NCBI GenBank assembly: GCA_003550325.1
Contig: QKWP01001734.1
Location: forward strand, 40,696-104,695
Origin: Gigaspora rosea
Taxonomy: Eukaryota; Glomeromycota; Glomeromycetes; Diversisporales; Gigasporaceae
Length of the DNA stretch: 64,000 nt
Direction of reading: 5' to 3'
How positions within the stretch are numbered: position 1 is the stretch's first letter; every line of letters begins with the position of its first letter. The notes under the pieces are model-generated. The model did not search any database and was not told where the DNA came from. It saw only the letters and a list, made by a program, of their open reading frames with translations. This document shows positions 32,535 through 45,462 of the stretch, piece by piece. A program made the translations under genes and the position numbers.

Positions 32535-35500
32535 ACAAATAAAACATGTGAACCGCTTCGTGAAATTAAAAACTGGCAAGAACGTGAACAATATAGTAAA
32601 CATATATTTCGTACACAAGATGAAACATCCAATTCTAAGCCTTCTGAAAGTCCTCGAGAATGAAAAAACTATCTTGCAAGAGAAAGCCATCTCGCAGTCA
32701 AACAATGGAAACTGTAAAAGAAGCTGAACAGCATCGAAGTAAACGGAGAGAAGCATATGCTCAACGAATTGCAACTCAAACAGTTGAAGAAGCTGAACAT
32801 TTACGAAGTACACAAAGACAAGCATATACTCGGCATCGTACAGATGAAAATATAGAGCAAGCTGAATTATGAAGAAAAAAATGAAACGATTCTAATCATA
32901 AAATTTCTAATGCAGCGCATAATAACAACTACAATACAACTGCTATATATCCACACAACATTGGAAGAATGAATGTTGAATGTCCAGAATGCAAAGCAAT
33001 GCATTGGATAGAAGAAAAGGTAGCTGGAACAAAGCAAGTACCAATTTTTAGTATTTGTCGTGCAAAAGGCAAAGTAGAATTGCCTGTTATTGCCACACCT
33101 CCACCCTAATATGTACAACTTTTAACTGAGGAAAGTCCAAGAGCATGTGGTTTTAGAAAGAAAATTCACATGTACAATACTGCACTTGTATTCACTTCTA
33201 TGAGGGCCAAGATTGATAAACGTGTCACTAGAACACAAGGTGTGTATAGTTTTTGCATACAAGAAGGATTGTATCATCGCATTGGATAACTTTTCCTGAA
33301 TATCGAGAACCAGTATTTTCGCAAATTTATATGTATAATTCAAGAAAGCAGTTACAACAAAGGCAGCAATTAATGCCTGATATTGATCCAAATACACTAT
33401 CACAACTTCAAACAATGTTAAATGAAGTTAATCCATATGTATATACATTTCAAAATGCTGCTCAAATTTTAAGAGAAAATCCTATACAAGATTTAAAAAT
33501 TATTATAACCAAAACGAGACAGGAGCTTTAATACAATACACCTACTGCATCTGAAGTTGCTGTTCTTATAGCTGGAGATGGTCAAAGCATTGAACTTTCA
33601 AATCGAGATATTGTATTACATAAACAAGATGGTGAGCTCCAACATATTTCTGAAATTCATCAAAGCTACAGTCCTTTACACTATGTATTGTTGTTTCCAC
33701 GTAGTGATTTCAGCTGGTATCCTAGCATTTGCCAAAAAAATTATCAAGAAATATCAACAAATATCAATGATCAGAACAATACAAATGAAATTAACACTAC
33801 AAATAATACAGATGAAGATGAATCTACAATTAATGGAACACCTAGAGGTCAAGTATCAATGATGCAGTACTATGCATATCATTTGCAGTTGCGAATACTG
33901 GTACCTGATGAAATTTTTGTATTATACAGATCAGATCACCTCTTTTAGCAATATATCGTTAATGCTTATGCATGCATAGAACAAAGCCGATGGAATTATT
34001 TGAGATTTAATTATAAAACAATTTGTACTGAACTGTATAGTGAACTTCAAGATGCATTAACAACAACTGATGAACTACCAAGCAATCTCTATATTGGTCG
34101 AAGAATTATACTGCCTTCTGGCTTTATTGGAGGTCCAAGGCATATGAAACAATTGTACCAAAGTGCATGCTATGACAATTGTGGGACAGTTAGGCAAGCC
34201 AGACCTGTTTATAACAATGACTTGCAACCCAAATTGGCTAGAGATTCAAGCAGAATTATTACCAGGTCAAACTGCACAAGATCATCCTGATCTTTGTACA
34301 CAAGTATTTCGGTTAAAGTTAATGGTATTGCTTAACAATATTATAAAAAAAGGAATTTTTGGTCGTGTTCTTGGACATATTTATGTTATTGAAGCCCAAA
34401 TGCGTGGCCTCTTGCATGCCCATATATTATTTATACTGTCACCTGAGGACAAACCCAGACTACAGAAGATTTTGATCATATTATTTCTGCTGAAATACCC
34501 GATCCTGACAAATTTTCTGAAGAGTATATAACAGTAATCAAATGTATGATGCATGGACCATATAGAGCAAGCAATATAAATGCTCCATGTATGCGGAATG
34601 AAAAATGTTCAAAAATGTATTCAAAACAGTTTCACAAACAACCTGCCAAAATGATAATGGGTATCCAGTTTATTGTCATCATAATGATGGTCATATAGCT
34701 CAAGTATGAGGTGCTCTTCTTGATAACTGCTGGGTAGTACCATATAATCTGTATTTTTGCAAAAAGTGACAATGTCATATCAACGTCGAAATTTGCTCTT
34801 CAATTCGTGCAATAAAATATCTTTTCAAGTATATATATAAGGGTCATAATAGAGCAACAATAGCAATTAGTAATCACAGTAATAGCAACAATGAACTACA
34901 AACTGCAAGAGTACCTGATGAATTTACACAATACATTGATGCACGCTACATATCAGCATCTGAAGCATTTTGGCGTATAATGCACTTTAAAATGCATAAT
35001 GAGTCACCCGACATTCAGCGCTTAGTTGTACATCTTCCTGGACAACACTTAGTTACTTTTGCAGATAATGAATCTCTTGATGCTATTATGCAATGATTTC
35101 AAAATGAAAAAACTACACTAACAGCATGGTTCAAGACAAATAAGGATCCAACACTTGCTACTTTAGCAAGAAACTACACATATACTCAATTTCCACAAGC
35201 CTTTGTTTTTAAACAAAAAAACCAAAAAATGGCATCCACAAATTAAGGGCAATACTATCAGTTGTATGTACTTTGTACATCCTGGAGCAGGTGAACGATT
35301 TTATCTACGCCTACTTTTGAGTATCATTTGAGGGGCAACATTATTTGATCATTTAAGAACTGTAAATGGATTTATATATACTACTTTTAAAAATGCATGC
35401 CGTGCTCTTGGCCTATTACAAGATAACTATGAATGGGATAATTGCTTAAAAGAAGCTGCAAAGATTCAACCAGGAGGCCAACTTCATCACTTATTTGCTG

Positions 35501-37262
35501 TTATTTTAATCAATTGTCAATCTAATGAACCAGAAAATCTGTGGGCAAAGCATCGTATGGCACTTACTGATGATATAGTAGATTATTCGTGCCAAAGAGC
35601 TCAAAATTCTGACCTGCAATTAACTAATGATGAAATTGAAAATGAGCTCTACTTCAATTAGAAAATATTCTTTTAGAGCAAAATAATAAAACTTTAACAG
35701 ACTTTTCAAATATACCATGCCCAGTTTCTCTTCATGAATTCAGTAACTCTTTACTAAACAATGAATTAAGCTATAATGTATCAGTATTTGAAGAGTTTGT
35801 AGAGCAGAATATAAGCAGTTTAAATAGTAAACAATATGCTATTTGTAATGAAATAATGCAAGCAATTGAATGTAATGATCCTTCATGCTTTTTATACATG
35901 GACTTGCAGGAGCAGGCAAAACATTTCTTTACAACATTCTTCTTGCTATAGTTCGATCACATAGAAATATTGCTCTAGCAGTTACTTCTTCTGAAACTGC
36001 TGCTCTATTGCTTGATGGAGGTTGTATAGCGCACTCTCGGTTTAAAATTCTTATTGATCTTAATGAGGATTCAATATGCAATATTTCTGTAAATTCAGAT
36101 CTTGTAGAGCTTTTAAAAAAGACCACTTTCATCATTTGGGATGAAGCACCAATGATGCATCATCATGCATTTGAAGCTGTTGATTGTACTTTAAGAGATA
36201 TAATGAGTTTTGTTAATCAACAATTTGAAAATATACCATTTGGTGGCAAAGTAATTGTTTTTGGTAGTGATTTCCAGCAACTTCTTCAAGTAGTTCCAAA
36301 AAGTGGACTAGAAGATATTATTAATGCCAGCTTTTGCTGCTCATATTTATGGCATCATGTAAAATTGAGAAAGTTAACAATAAATATGCACTTACAAATG
36401 GCATTAAATACTATAGATGCTTCAAATGCTTTTGCACAAAAAGAATTTGCAAACTGGCTACTAATGATTGGTGAAGTCGAATAGCTAAAATTGCACCAAA
36501 TAGTAGTTATATTAAACTACCACAAAGTATCATGTTGCATGATGAATCATATCAGGGTCTTATAGATTTTGTTTATCCAGATTTGCAAACCCATGCACAT
36601 AACTCAGCATATATAATAAAAAGAAGTATTCTCACACCATGCAATTCTGAAGTAGAAATGTTTAATGACAAAATTCTTTCTCAATTTCTTGGAGAGGTAA
36701 GAACTTACTACAGTGCAGATGCTTTAGATCACAGCTCATCAACATACAATCCAGCACATAAAGATATGTATTCAACAGAATTCTTCAATTCACTAAAGCT
36801 TAGTGGATTACCACCTCATGCATTAACTTTATAAGTAAGTGCTTCTATTATTCTACTGCGAAATATTAATACTAATGAGGGGCTTTGTAATAGTGCCTGA
36901 CTTATCTGCAAGGTACTTCAAAATAATGTTATTGAAGTAGAACATGTTAGTAGATCATTTAAAGGAAAGAGAGTTTTTTTACCATGTGTTGAATTATCTA
37001 CAACCAATTCTTCTATGCTATTTGTTTTTAAACGCCACTAGTTTCTATGTAAACTTGCTTTCACTATATTTATCCACAAGTTCCAAAGACAGACAATAAA
37101 CGTACTTGGAGTTTATCTTCCTAAACCAGTCTTTTTGCATGAACAATTTTATGTTGCATGTTCATATGTAACTTCCTATCAAAAATTACAAATTTTTCTT
37201 GGACCTACATGTTCAGAATTACTCAATTGTACCTAAAATATTGTATATCCAAAGATTTTTAA
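32535..37262 (+). pseudogene. Helitron Rep-helicase protein, decayed
   Basis: Fragments across 4.7 kb follow the order of a Helitron RepHel protein. First an Arg/Glu-rich start (EQHRSKRREAYAQRI), then a zinc-binding stretch CPECKAMHWIEEK (about 32980). The Helitron N-domain reads PDLFITMTCNPNWLEIQAEL and GHIYVIEAQMRGLLHAHIL, where HAH (34415-34423) is the HUH metal site. IKYLFKYIYKGHNRA (34812-34855) carries the catalytic Tyr motif. The PIF1-like helicase follows: Walker A GLAGAGKT (35900-35923), Walker B IIWDEAP (about 36140), GSDFQQLLQVVP, and the late motifs IILLRNINTNEGLCN and VLGVYLPKPVFLHEQFYVA. The intact protein nicks and peels one DNA strand for rolling-circle transposition. At least ten stops and several frameshifts kill this copy. 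At least four stops are TGA where the family has Arg. Transposon termini (TC start, CTRR end) were not identified. Confidence 0.9.
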
Positions 37263-37767
37263 AAAGTTTGATACTATGGCAATAGATTAGTATAGAAATT
37301 CTAAATATCAAAAAATCTTAGATATTGTCCTTTATTATTAGTCATACAAATTAATAAAACAAGCACAGTCACCTCTCTTTAATCTAGCCCTCTATACACT
37401 AAACTCTTTATATATTAAACTAACAACTTTAAAACAAATAATGACTTTGGATATACTGAATTCATACAATAAATTTTATAACTCAGATTTGAACCCAAAT
37501 TAATCAATACATATAAATTTTATTTAAGTAAAATTATTTTGTATTATAAATAAAATTTATTCCATATAAGTAAGTAAAACAATACAAAACAAGAATAGGC
37601 TAACATCTGCTAATTTTAAACTAAAAGTTAACTGTCAACTAAATATTTTTATTGAATATAGAATTCTATTGTATTTAAATTTAACCTGTCGTTTAATAAC
37701 GGGTCTTACATCAAGTTTAATATAGAATTTATATAAAACCTATTTAAACTTATATAAAAATAATTTT
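37263..37767. other. AT-rich DNA with a possible pogo-like end
   Basis: CAGTCACCTCTCTTTAATCT at about 37365 followed by AGCCCTCTATACAC resembles a pogo/Tigger-type terminal repeat. A weak inverse, AGAGGGCTA, lies at about 39501. No target duplication supports the pair. Confidence 0.3.
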
Positions 37768-37965
37768 ATAAAAAAAAACTTATGTAAATGTTATATATTA
37801 GAAAAAAAACTTATGTAAATATTATATATTTATAAAAAAACAACTTATGTAAATGTTATATATTTATAAAAAAAAAACTTATCTAAATGTTATATATTTA
37901 TAAAAAAAACTTATGTAAATATTATATATTTATAAAAAAAAATTATATAAATGGTATATATACCA
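37768..37965 (+). repeat. AT-rich minisatellite, about 38-bp unit
   Basis: Six units of AAAAAAACTTATGTAAATG then TTATATATTTAT, with variation mainly in the A run. Confidence 0.9.
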
Positions 37966-38939
37966 GGAACAGAGTATGAAGTATGTAGTGTATAGTTTAC
38001 GGGTAAGTTAAATGGAGTAGCTCATTTGATTCCGATTGGACAGACTGTTCACATGATTTTATCTCTATTTATATACCTCTGCTATATCAAAATTAGCATG
38101 CAACGATAAGTATGACCTTGGGTTTCCTGTATTTTGTGTAACTAGGGCTTTTCTAGATCATGTGTATGATTTAAATTACAGCAATATAAATTAAAGAACT
38201 ATTTTAAACTATATATTACAATAATATGCTACTTTGTATAATAACGATATAATAATAATATAATTACTTAATTTGTTTGCCTATGTCTATATCATAAATA
38301 GTGTGCAATTTGGGTTTTCTGTATTTGTATACCTGGATTATTTGTCTCTTGCTGGGTGTATGATTAAAATTTAGGGAAATATAAACTTTGCGTGTTAGAT
38401 GTTGCATGGCCAAATAACCATTTTAAACTATTACAATAATATGCTACTTTAAATACTACTTTGCATAGCAATGTTATATTAACTCTATGCAGTTTAAGTT
38501 TCAGTATAATTTCGGTTTACGCCATTTATTTAAAATTAAAAATTACTATATTAAGTATAACTTCCAGTAATGAATTAGAAAGTACATATAATATGTTTTC
38601 AGTATATTAAATAGCATCTGATTTTCTATTGGCATAATAAAAAATGTGTCATGAACTAAAAATATTGTTCTATTGTATAAGTAATATTTATTTTTCCTGT
38701 TTACTACTTGATTAAGGTACTATTTATTATCATTGTCTTCTAATTTGTAACCTTTTATAACTAAGCTGTCAGTATTTGCTATATTTAAATCACGCTAGCT
38801 TATGATTTAGTTTCTTTTTCTTGAATTTTGACTTAAATAAAACTGAGAATTTGCCAATTTGATAAATATTACCTGTTGGAATAATCCGGAGTTGAACTGG
38901 TAATTGTTGATATAGAATTGTATTTGCACTTTCTATGAT
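37966..38939. repeat. AT-rich repeats; 37966-38075 has an inverse copy at 46640-46755
   Basis: The segment ATACCAGGAACAGAGTATGA followed by GTATGTAGTGTATAGTTTAC appears inverted at 46640-46755. The rest shows no gene. Confidence 0.7.
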
Positions 38940-39190
38940 TCTTAATTTATCCTATAAGTAGCTGTGCAATGCAGTTGCACAAAACCAGGAATGGGAAGTA
39001 GAAATCAGACTATTTTATATTGCATGAAGAGAAGTTTTTAAGGTATTAATTCAAGATTTATAATTAAGTGCAATGTATATGTGTTCAGTATTAATTTACA
39101 CTATTGATATACGTTATTTATAAATTAAAGATAAGGATGTTATTGTGATTAAGAGATCAATTGTATTTTTATACAAGTTTTTAAAAAAAT
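38940..39190 (+). repeat. Dispersed repeat, inverse copy at 52780-53035
   Basis: AGCTGTGCAATGCAGTTGCA then CAAAACCAGGAATGGGAAG here matches, inverted, CTTTTCCTGGTTTTGTGCAA then TTGTGTTGCACAGCT at about 52983-53019. The similarity runs through CATGAAGAGAAGTTTTTAAG. Confidence 0.7.
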
Positions 39191-40039
39191 TCGAAATATA
39201 AAAATAAGATATTACAAATCTATTTTTAGAGTTGTATGTTTTTCTAAATGATACTTTATTATAAATATTTCTAAATAATATAAGGATAAAAATTTAAATT
39301 TATAAGATCAAAATTTAACTTGTTAAAAAAGTAACTACTGATCTCAGTAATTTAGCCAATAAGCTATTTTTATATAATATATAGCTACTTGGTATAATAA
39401 ACTCTTTGGATTTAAAGAATTCAAAAATTTAGGGAGAAAAAAGTTCATTATAAAGAATGCAATATAAGGAGTATCTAATAGAGATATTAGTTTTTATTTA
39501 GAGGGCTACTTTTTTTTTGAAAAAGTGGAACTATCTCAAAAATAGTTGATTGTAATTTTTTTAGTATTAATAAAAACTTTTTATGAATGTAAAAATGGGT
39601 ATAAGAGGTTAATTAAATGATGAAAAATTTTAACAAATAAGCTAAATTTTTGTCTTATAAATTTAAAAATGTACAAGGTAATTTAATGTGATTAAAAACT
39701 TTGCAATGGGTATAAAAGTGACATGAATTTTTATATTTTTAATAAATGTAAAATAAATTATTTAGAAAAATTCTTATAGTGAACTTGTATTATAATAGCT
39801 AGATATTTATATTAAAAAGTAACCTAGCATATGTTTAGGTGAGAAAGAGTAAAAAAAATGTAGTTTGGCTTATAATCAGTAAGAGTATAATTAAAGTATA
39901 ATATACAAAGTAGGTAATGAGATTTGATAAATTGAAGCAATTAAAATGAACAAATGCAAATAAGTGAAATCTTATAAAATAGAAAAAAGTATGAGAAGTG
40001 TGATTAGGTAATAAATCAAATTTCTACAATGTAACACCT
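39191..40039. other. AT-rich DNA, nothing recognised
   Basis: No gene and no repeat partner is certain. Confidence 0.35.
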
Positions 40040-40290
40040 CTTTTAAAGTTTGGGTTAGGTTTGTAAATGATATTATACTAAATTTTGCAAGAAAATTTTT
40101 TTTGTTAGTGTATAAAAGGTGAAATTTTAACTTTTTTTAAAAAAAGTGATTGTTTGTTTGATTTAAAAAAAGTGATTGTTTGTTTGATCGTCATATTATA
40201 CCTGATATTACATTCTGATTTGTCAATATTGCTAGTAAATGTGAATAAAGCAAATTGCCACTAGCCAAAAATCAGGTTTACTAACTAGAT
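40040..40290 (+). repeat. Dispersed repeat, inverse copy at 47080-47305
   Basis: The stretch from AAAGTTTGGGTTAGGTTTGT through the TTTGCTAGTAAATGTGAATAAAG region matches 47080-47305 in inverse order. A perfect 25-bp tandem duplication ending in AAAGTGATTGTTTGTTTGAT lies inside at about 40141-40190 and is absent from the inverse copy. Confidence 0.65.
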
Positions 40291-41759
40291 GCTTGAGTTG
40301 TTTAAAAGGAGTTAGAATAGAATATGCTATATTGTATTATAGAAAAATTCTTAAACTTTTATCAATTTATGTTATTTATAGAAAACAGATAAAATTTGTA
40401 TTATCAATAATGAGAAATTGTTTGGAGTTTATTTTGTAGTCTTTTGCTAGTTTGTTGTGTTATTTGTAGAGTTTTTTATACACTTTAGATTATATATAAA
40501 ATTTTATTATTTCAATCTTTTATATCACAATTAAGTAACTAACTTATTGTTTTATTTTTTTAATTCATTTTTATTTAACTGTTTATATTGGCTTCTCATT
40601 ATATGTATTTAGATTATGGTATTTTATAAATTATTTTATCTATTACTAGCATGTAACAGTGACTATTATATGTGATTAGTTTGCAACAGAATTATTGTGA
40701 TTTCTACTAAGTATGTAGATAAGTTTGAGTTAATTTTAATTACATTTGTGGTTATCAGAATAATTAGAGAAAGAGAGTTTTGAAATTTCTCTGTGATTAA
40801 TTATGAGAATTTGGTTAGGTCTTTTGCCAGTTTGAGATCTTAAAGATAAATGGATCAAAATTCCTATTGTGAGTTACTATAAATAATTCTATTATAGAAC
40901 TTACTCACTATTTCAGTAACTATTAATTTGTATTAGAAATGTTTCATAAGTTATTGCAAATAATTTGTTACAAACTTACAATTCTAGTAATTATAATAAA
41001 TAGTAAATATGTTAGTTTGCATTGTTACTCATTTTTTTCTAGTAACCATAGTGTGTTTAATATAAGTTAGTTTGCATTTATTGCAATTTGCAAAATCAGT
41101 TATTTTTGATCAAAGTTGTAGATCACAGCAGACCTATACATTTACCTATTGTTGTCTGATTGCGCAATTGTAAAAAACAATTTTAGCAAGTATGACTTCA
41201 TTTAACAAGATATAAAAGTCACATATTTAATGTTGATTTTTTTTTAATACAATGGATGTCAATAAGGTTATTGTATAGGAGAGCAGTGATTTATACAATT
41301 TGATTGAATCTCAATAAATAAATGATTTATACATGAAGTACTGAAAATTCTGTTATATAATTTTTTACTATTATAAATAAGATGAGTTAACTTGCATAAG
41401 AATTATTATAATTCTATAGCATGCTACTACAAAAAAATTTTATTACAAAACTTACTTATTATTCTGGTAATCATAATATGCAATCAAATTTTAGTTAGTT
41501 TGCATTTGAGTATAATTTTTATTGTAAGCTATTGTAAATAAGTTTGTTACAAACTTACTATTCTAATACTACAATATATGGTTAAAATAAGTTAATTTAT
41601 AATGAAATTATAATAATTTCTATTTGAATTAGGGTATAGACATTTTTCACCTGATTTTTTAGGGGGGAGGGGTCAGAGGGATTATCAGGTGCTATATAAT
41701 ATAGTTTATTAGCCAATCAAAATTGCCCAAAATAACTATATAAAATTTTTAATAATAAT

Positions 41760-43372
41760 AATTAAAAATATAAAAATTTTATTTAATGAATTCTAACTTT
41801 ATGCACTAAGTAACCATGTACAGCATTTAAAAATACATCAAAACAACATAATTGTTTTTATTTAACTTGAAATTTAGAGAATAGATGAATAATTTTGGAT
41901 TTTTGATCAAAAAAGTCAAATTTAAGCATCTTTTCTCCAAATTTCAAGTAAAATAAAAGCAACTCTGCCAATTTAATGTATTTTTAGATGCTGAACAAGT
42001 TTACTTAATCCTTTAAGTTATAATTAATTAGTAAAATATTATGAATTATAAGATTTTATTAAATTTTATTAATAAAATTCTATGAAATCTTATTATTCGC
42101 CAAATTTTACTAATTAATTCTAACATAATGCATTAAGTAAACTTGTTCAGCACCTATAAATACATTAAATCGGCAAAGTTGCTTTTATTTTACTTGAAAT
42201 TTGAAGAAAAGATGCTTAAATTTGACTTTTTTGATCAAAAATCCAAAATTATGCATCTATTTTCTAAATTTCAAGTAAAATAAAAATAATTATGCTGATT
42301 TGATATATTTCTAGATGCTGAACAAGTATAAAGTTAGAATTAATAAAATTTTATGAATCATAAAATTTTATAGAATTTTATTAATAAAATTTTATAAAAT
42401 CTTATAATTCACAAGATCTTACTTATTAATTTTAACTTAATGCACTAAGTAAACTTGTTCAGAACCNNNNNNNNNNNNNNNNNNNNNNNNNNNNNNNNNN
42501 NNNNNNNNNNNNNNNNNNNNNNNNNNNNNNNNNNNNNNNNNNNNNNNNNNNNNNNNNNNNNNNNNNNNNNNNNNNNNNNNNNNNNNNNNNNNNNNNNNNN
42601 NNNNNNNNNNNNNNNNNNNNNNNNNNNNNNNNNNNNNNNNNNNNNNNNNNNNNNNNNNNNNNNNNNNNNNNNNNNNNNNNNNNNNNNNNNNNNNNNNNNN
42701 NNNNNNNNNNNNNNNNNNNNNNNNNNNNNNNNNNNNNNNNNNNNNNNNNNNNNNNNNNNNNNNNNNNNNNNNNNNNNNNNNNNNNNNNNNNNNNNNNNNN
42801 NNNNNNNNNNNNNNNNNNNNNNNNNNNNNNNNNNNNNNNNNNNNNNNNNNNNNNNNNNNNNNNNNNNNNNNNNNNNNNNNNNNNNNNNNNNNNNNNNNNN
42901 NNNNNNNNNNNNNNNNNNNNNNNNNNNNNNNNNNNNNNNNNNNNNNNNNNNNNNNNNNNNNNNNNNNNNNNNNNNNNNNNNNNNNNNNNNNNNNNNNNNN
43001 NNNNNNNNNNNNNNNNNNNNNNNNNNNNNNNNNNNNNNNNNNNNNNNNNNNNNNNNNNNNNNNNNNNNNNNNNNNNNNNNNNNNNNNNNNNNNNNNNNNN
43101 NNNNNNNNNNNNNNNNNNNNNNNNNNNNNNNNNNNNNNNNNNNNNNNNNNNNNNNNNNNNNNNNNNNNNNNNNNNNNNNNNNNNNNNNNNNNNNNNNNNN
43201 NNNNNNNNNNNNNNNNNNNNNNNNNNNNNGTTAGAATTAATTAATAAAAATTTGTGAATTATAAGATTTTATAGAATTTTATTAATAAAATTCTATAAAA
43301 TCTTATGATTCACAAAATTTTACTAATTAATTCTAACTTTATACACTAAGTAAACTTGTTCAGCACCAAGAA
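41760..43372. repeat. Palindromic satellite array 1
   Basis: The unit is about 320 bp and made of two dyads. Dyad one is built on TTTTATAGAATTTTATTAAT and its inverse, with TTAGTAAAATTTTATGAATC shoulders. Dyad two is TTTTACTTGAAATTTGGAGA with its inverse around TTTTTTGATCAAAAA. Linkers read AGTAAACTTGTTCAGCACCT. The array is broken by the N gap. Confidence 0.88.
42467..43229. other. Assembly gap (763 N)
   Basis: Unknown sequence within palindromic satellite array 1; both flanks are satellite, so the gap is probably more satellite. Confidence 1.
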
Positions 43373-44267
43373 ATATATAGAAACATATTATCTTTGGACC
43401 AGTATGCAGACTTCAAACCAAATCTAAACCAAACTGGGTCCGGTCTATATATATTATTTGCATGAATTTGATTGGCTAGTTTAGTATCAGGTGGGGTACT
43501 CTCTTAAGAGGTGGAAATCACCTGATAAATATCTATACCTTTACTGTGAATAATTTTGTTACAAATTTAACTGTTATCCTATTAACTATAATATGTGATT
43601 AGAATTGAGATACTTAGAAAATCTTATTATAGTACTTACTCATTATTCAGTGACTACAATATGTGGATAAAATGAAATAATTCTCATTGCGAATTACTAT
43701 AAAAAATCTATTACAGAATTTACTCACTATACAAGTCTGGAATAGTTTGTATTGGAATGTTGCAGTTTCTATTATGAGTTACTATAAATTATTCTGTTAC
43801 AGAACTTGCTATTCTGGTGGCTACAATATGTGGTTAATGTGAGTTAGTTTACATCAAAATAAATGTAATTTCTATCATGAGCGAATGAAAATTCTGTTAC
43901 AGAACTTACTCACTATTTTGATAATCAAAAAATTTGTCAAAGTGGGTTAGTTTATATTGGAATTATCATAATTTCTATTGTGAATATTGTTAAGAACTTA
44001 CTCACTATTTCAGTGATTCTTTCATTAGTACTGTAAAAGTTCTGTTGCATAAACCTATTATTATTCTTTTGACACACAGCATGAGGTTTTCTAATGCATG
44101 TTATTAGTAGAGTCACAGATATTAGAACATCAATTAACAAAAGACAGAGGGTGTAGAGTGACGTATTGATGTCACTACCTTATTTTTATATGATATAAGA
44201 GTGACATAGTGATGTCACTACCTCAGACCTTTTAAATGTTTGCAGCTATAGTTATTAATGATATCTA

Positions 44268-45226
44268 AGGTAATGGTACCTATTCTTAGAAACTTTTATT
44301 TGTTACATCTAAAATTTTTTTAAATGTTAATATATTTTTATAAAATTTTATATATAAAATATAATCTATCTATTATTTAATAATATATAAATTGTATTAT
44401 ATTCATATATAAAAAAAAATTTTATAATAAGCTTAAAACTTTGTAAAATTTGGTTAAAATTTGACCACTGGCTCCTATTGTTAGAAATCTAATATAATTA
44501 TTCTAAAAAATTTAGAAATTTAAAATTTTTTTTTATATTATTATTTATGTTTTTTTTTCTTTTTTTTGTTTTTTTTTTTGCTGCTCTCTATTCTTTTGCT
44601 CTTATTTCTTAAGTTTTTGTTGTTTAATATTTACTTTATATTGTATTTCATATAAGCTAATTTACAAATTTGATGATAAGTTTTGATCCACTGATCTGTT
44701 TAGATGATTTTGCTACCGAAATGTTCGTTTCAATGAGACGAATCTAACAAGACCAAAATTGTTAAAATCTGATCACAGGATCTCAAGATCATCACGATTT
44801 TGTACTATTTTATTATTATTAATTTTAAATTACTATGTATTTACTAATAAAATAGTACAAAATCGTAATGATCTTGGGATCCTGTGATCAGATTTTAATG
44901 ATTTTGTGCTTGTTAGAATCGTCTCATTGATACGAACTTTTTGGTAGCAAAATCATCCAAGACGGATCAGTAGATCAAACCTTATTATCAAATTTGTAAA
45001 TCAGCCTATTTGTCTTTTGTAATTGCTTCAAAAGTTTCTAGAGTAGTAAATATGGTTCTAAGGATGTACAGATAGTTAATTTTTTGCAATATGATATATT
45101 CTAAATTATATATTTGTATTTCACATGAATTGTTTGAAAAAATTTGTGTTTTATAGTGCATTGTGACAAAAAAATAAAAGATTTCTAACAATAGGGTTAT
45201 TTCTAACAATAGGTCCCATTACCTTA
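44268..45226. mobile_element. Foldback element with GTCTCATTGA-type arms
   Basis: Outer ends TAAGGTAATGGTACCTATTC and, inverted, TAAGGTAATGGGACCTATTG. The phrase CCTATTGTTAGAAATC is repeated near both ends. The core (about 44675-45003) is a long palindrome: TTTTGATCCACTGATCTGTT, TGCTACCGAAATGTTCGT and CTGATCACAGGATC each have inverse partners. The same arm module occurs four times at 53465-54202. Confidence 0.7.
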
Positions 45227-45462
45227 TACCTCAGTAATAATATCAAATATATATAAAATGTGTAATGCACAAAAGTTGATTTTTTAAGATTATAAATAGA
45301 TAAGCATCGCTAAAAAAATCTTCCAAAAATTTAAATATGATTTATATTTAAATTTTTAGGTTTTCTTTTAGCAGTACTCAGATAATTGAGTTCGATATTA
45401 TTATACAGAAGATTGTAAATGTCATACCAAGACATAACATTGAAATCACTATAAAGTTTGCA

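Larger units (their letters stand above)
41632..43540. mobile_element. Inverted-repeat element filled with palindromic satellite, TTA target duplication
   Basis: Ends GGGTATAGACATTTTTCACC and, inverted, AGGTATAGATATTTATCAGG, with similarity over about 90 bp to TAGCCAATCAAA. TTA flanks both sides (41629-41631 and 43541-43543). The surrounding 110-bp satellite continues in phase across the insertion (GTGAGTTACTATAAAT is the uninterrupted form). The interior is the palindromic satellite plus an N gap. A GGACCAGTATGCAGACTTCA stretch near 43395 resembles the ends of the element at 49919. Confidence 0.75.
40600..44030 (+). repeat. Degenerate satellite, unit about 110 bp, interrupted by a transposon
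   Basis: A recurring order of short phrases is visible before and after the insertion at 41632-43540: TTCTATTGTGAGTTACTATA, TTCTGTTACAGAACTTACTC, ACTATTTCAGTGACTACAAT, ATGTGGTTAA and AGTTAGTTTGCAT. Units near 43560-44000 are clearest. Divergence between units is high. Confidence 0.7.

Noticed and set aside
6376..36900. TGA read as Trp or Arg (alternative code)
   Set aside because: TAA and TAG stops and frameshifts occur in the same relics, and the intact gene at 5423 needs only the standard code.
37365..39525. pogo/Tigger element between 37.36 and 39.52 kb
   Set aside because: The ends agree only weakly, no TA duplication is present, and no transposase is seen; kept only as a possibility.
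42455..43234. Open frame across 42.5-43.2 kb
   Set aside because: It consists of N; both flanks are satellite.
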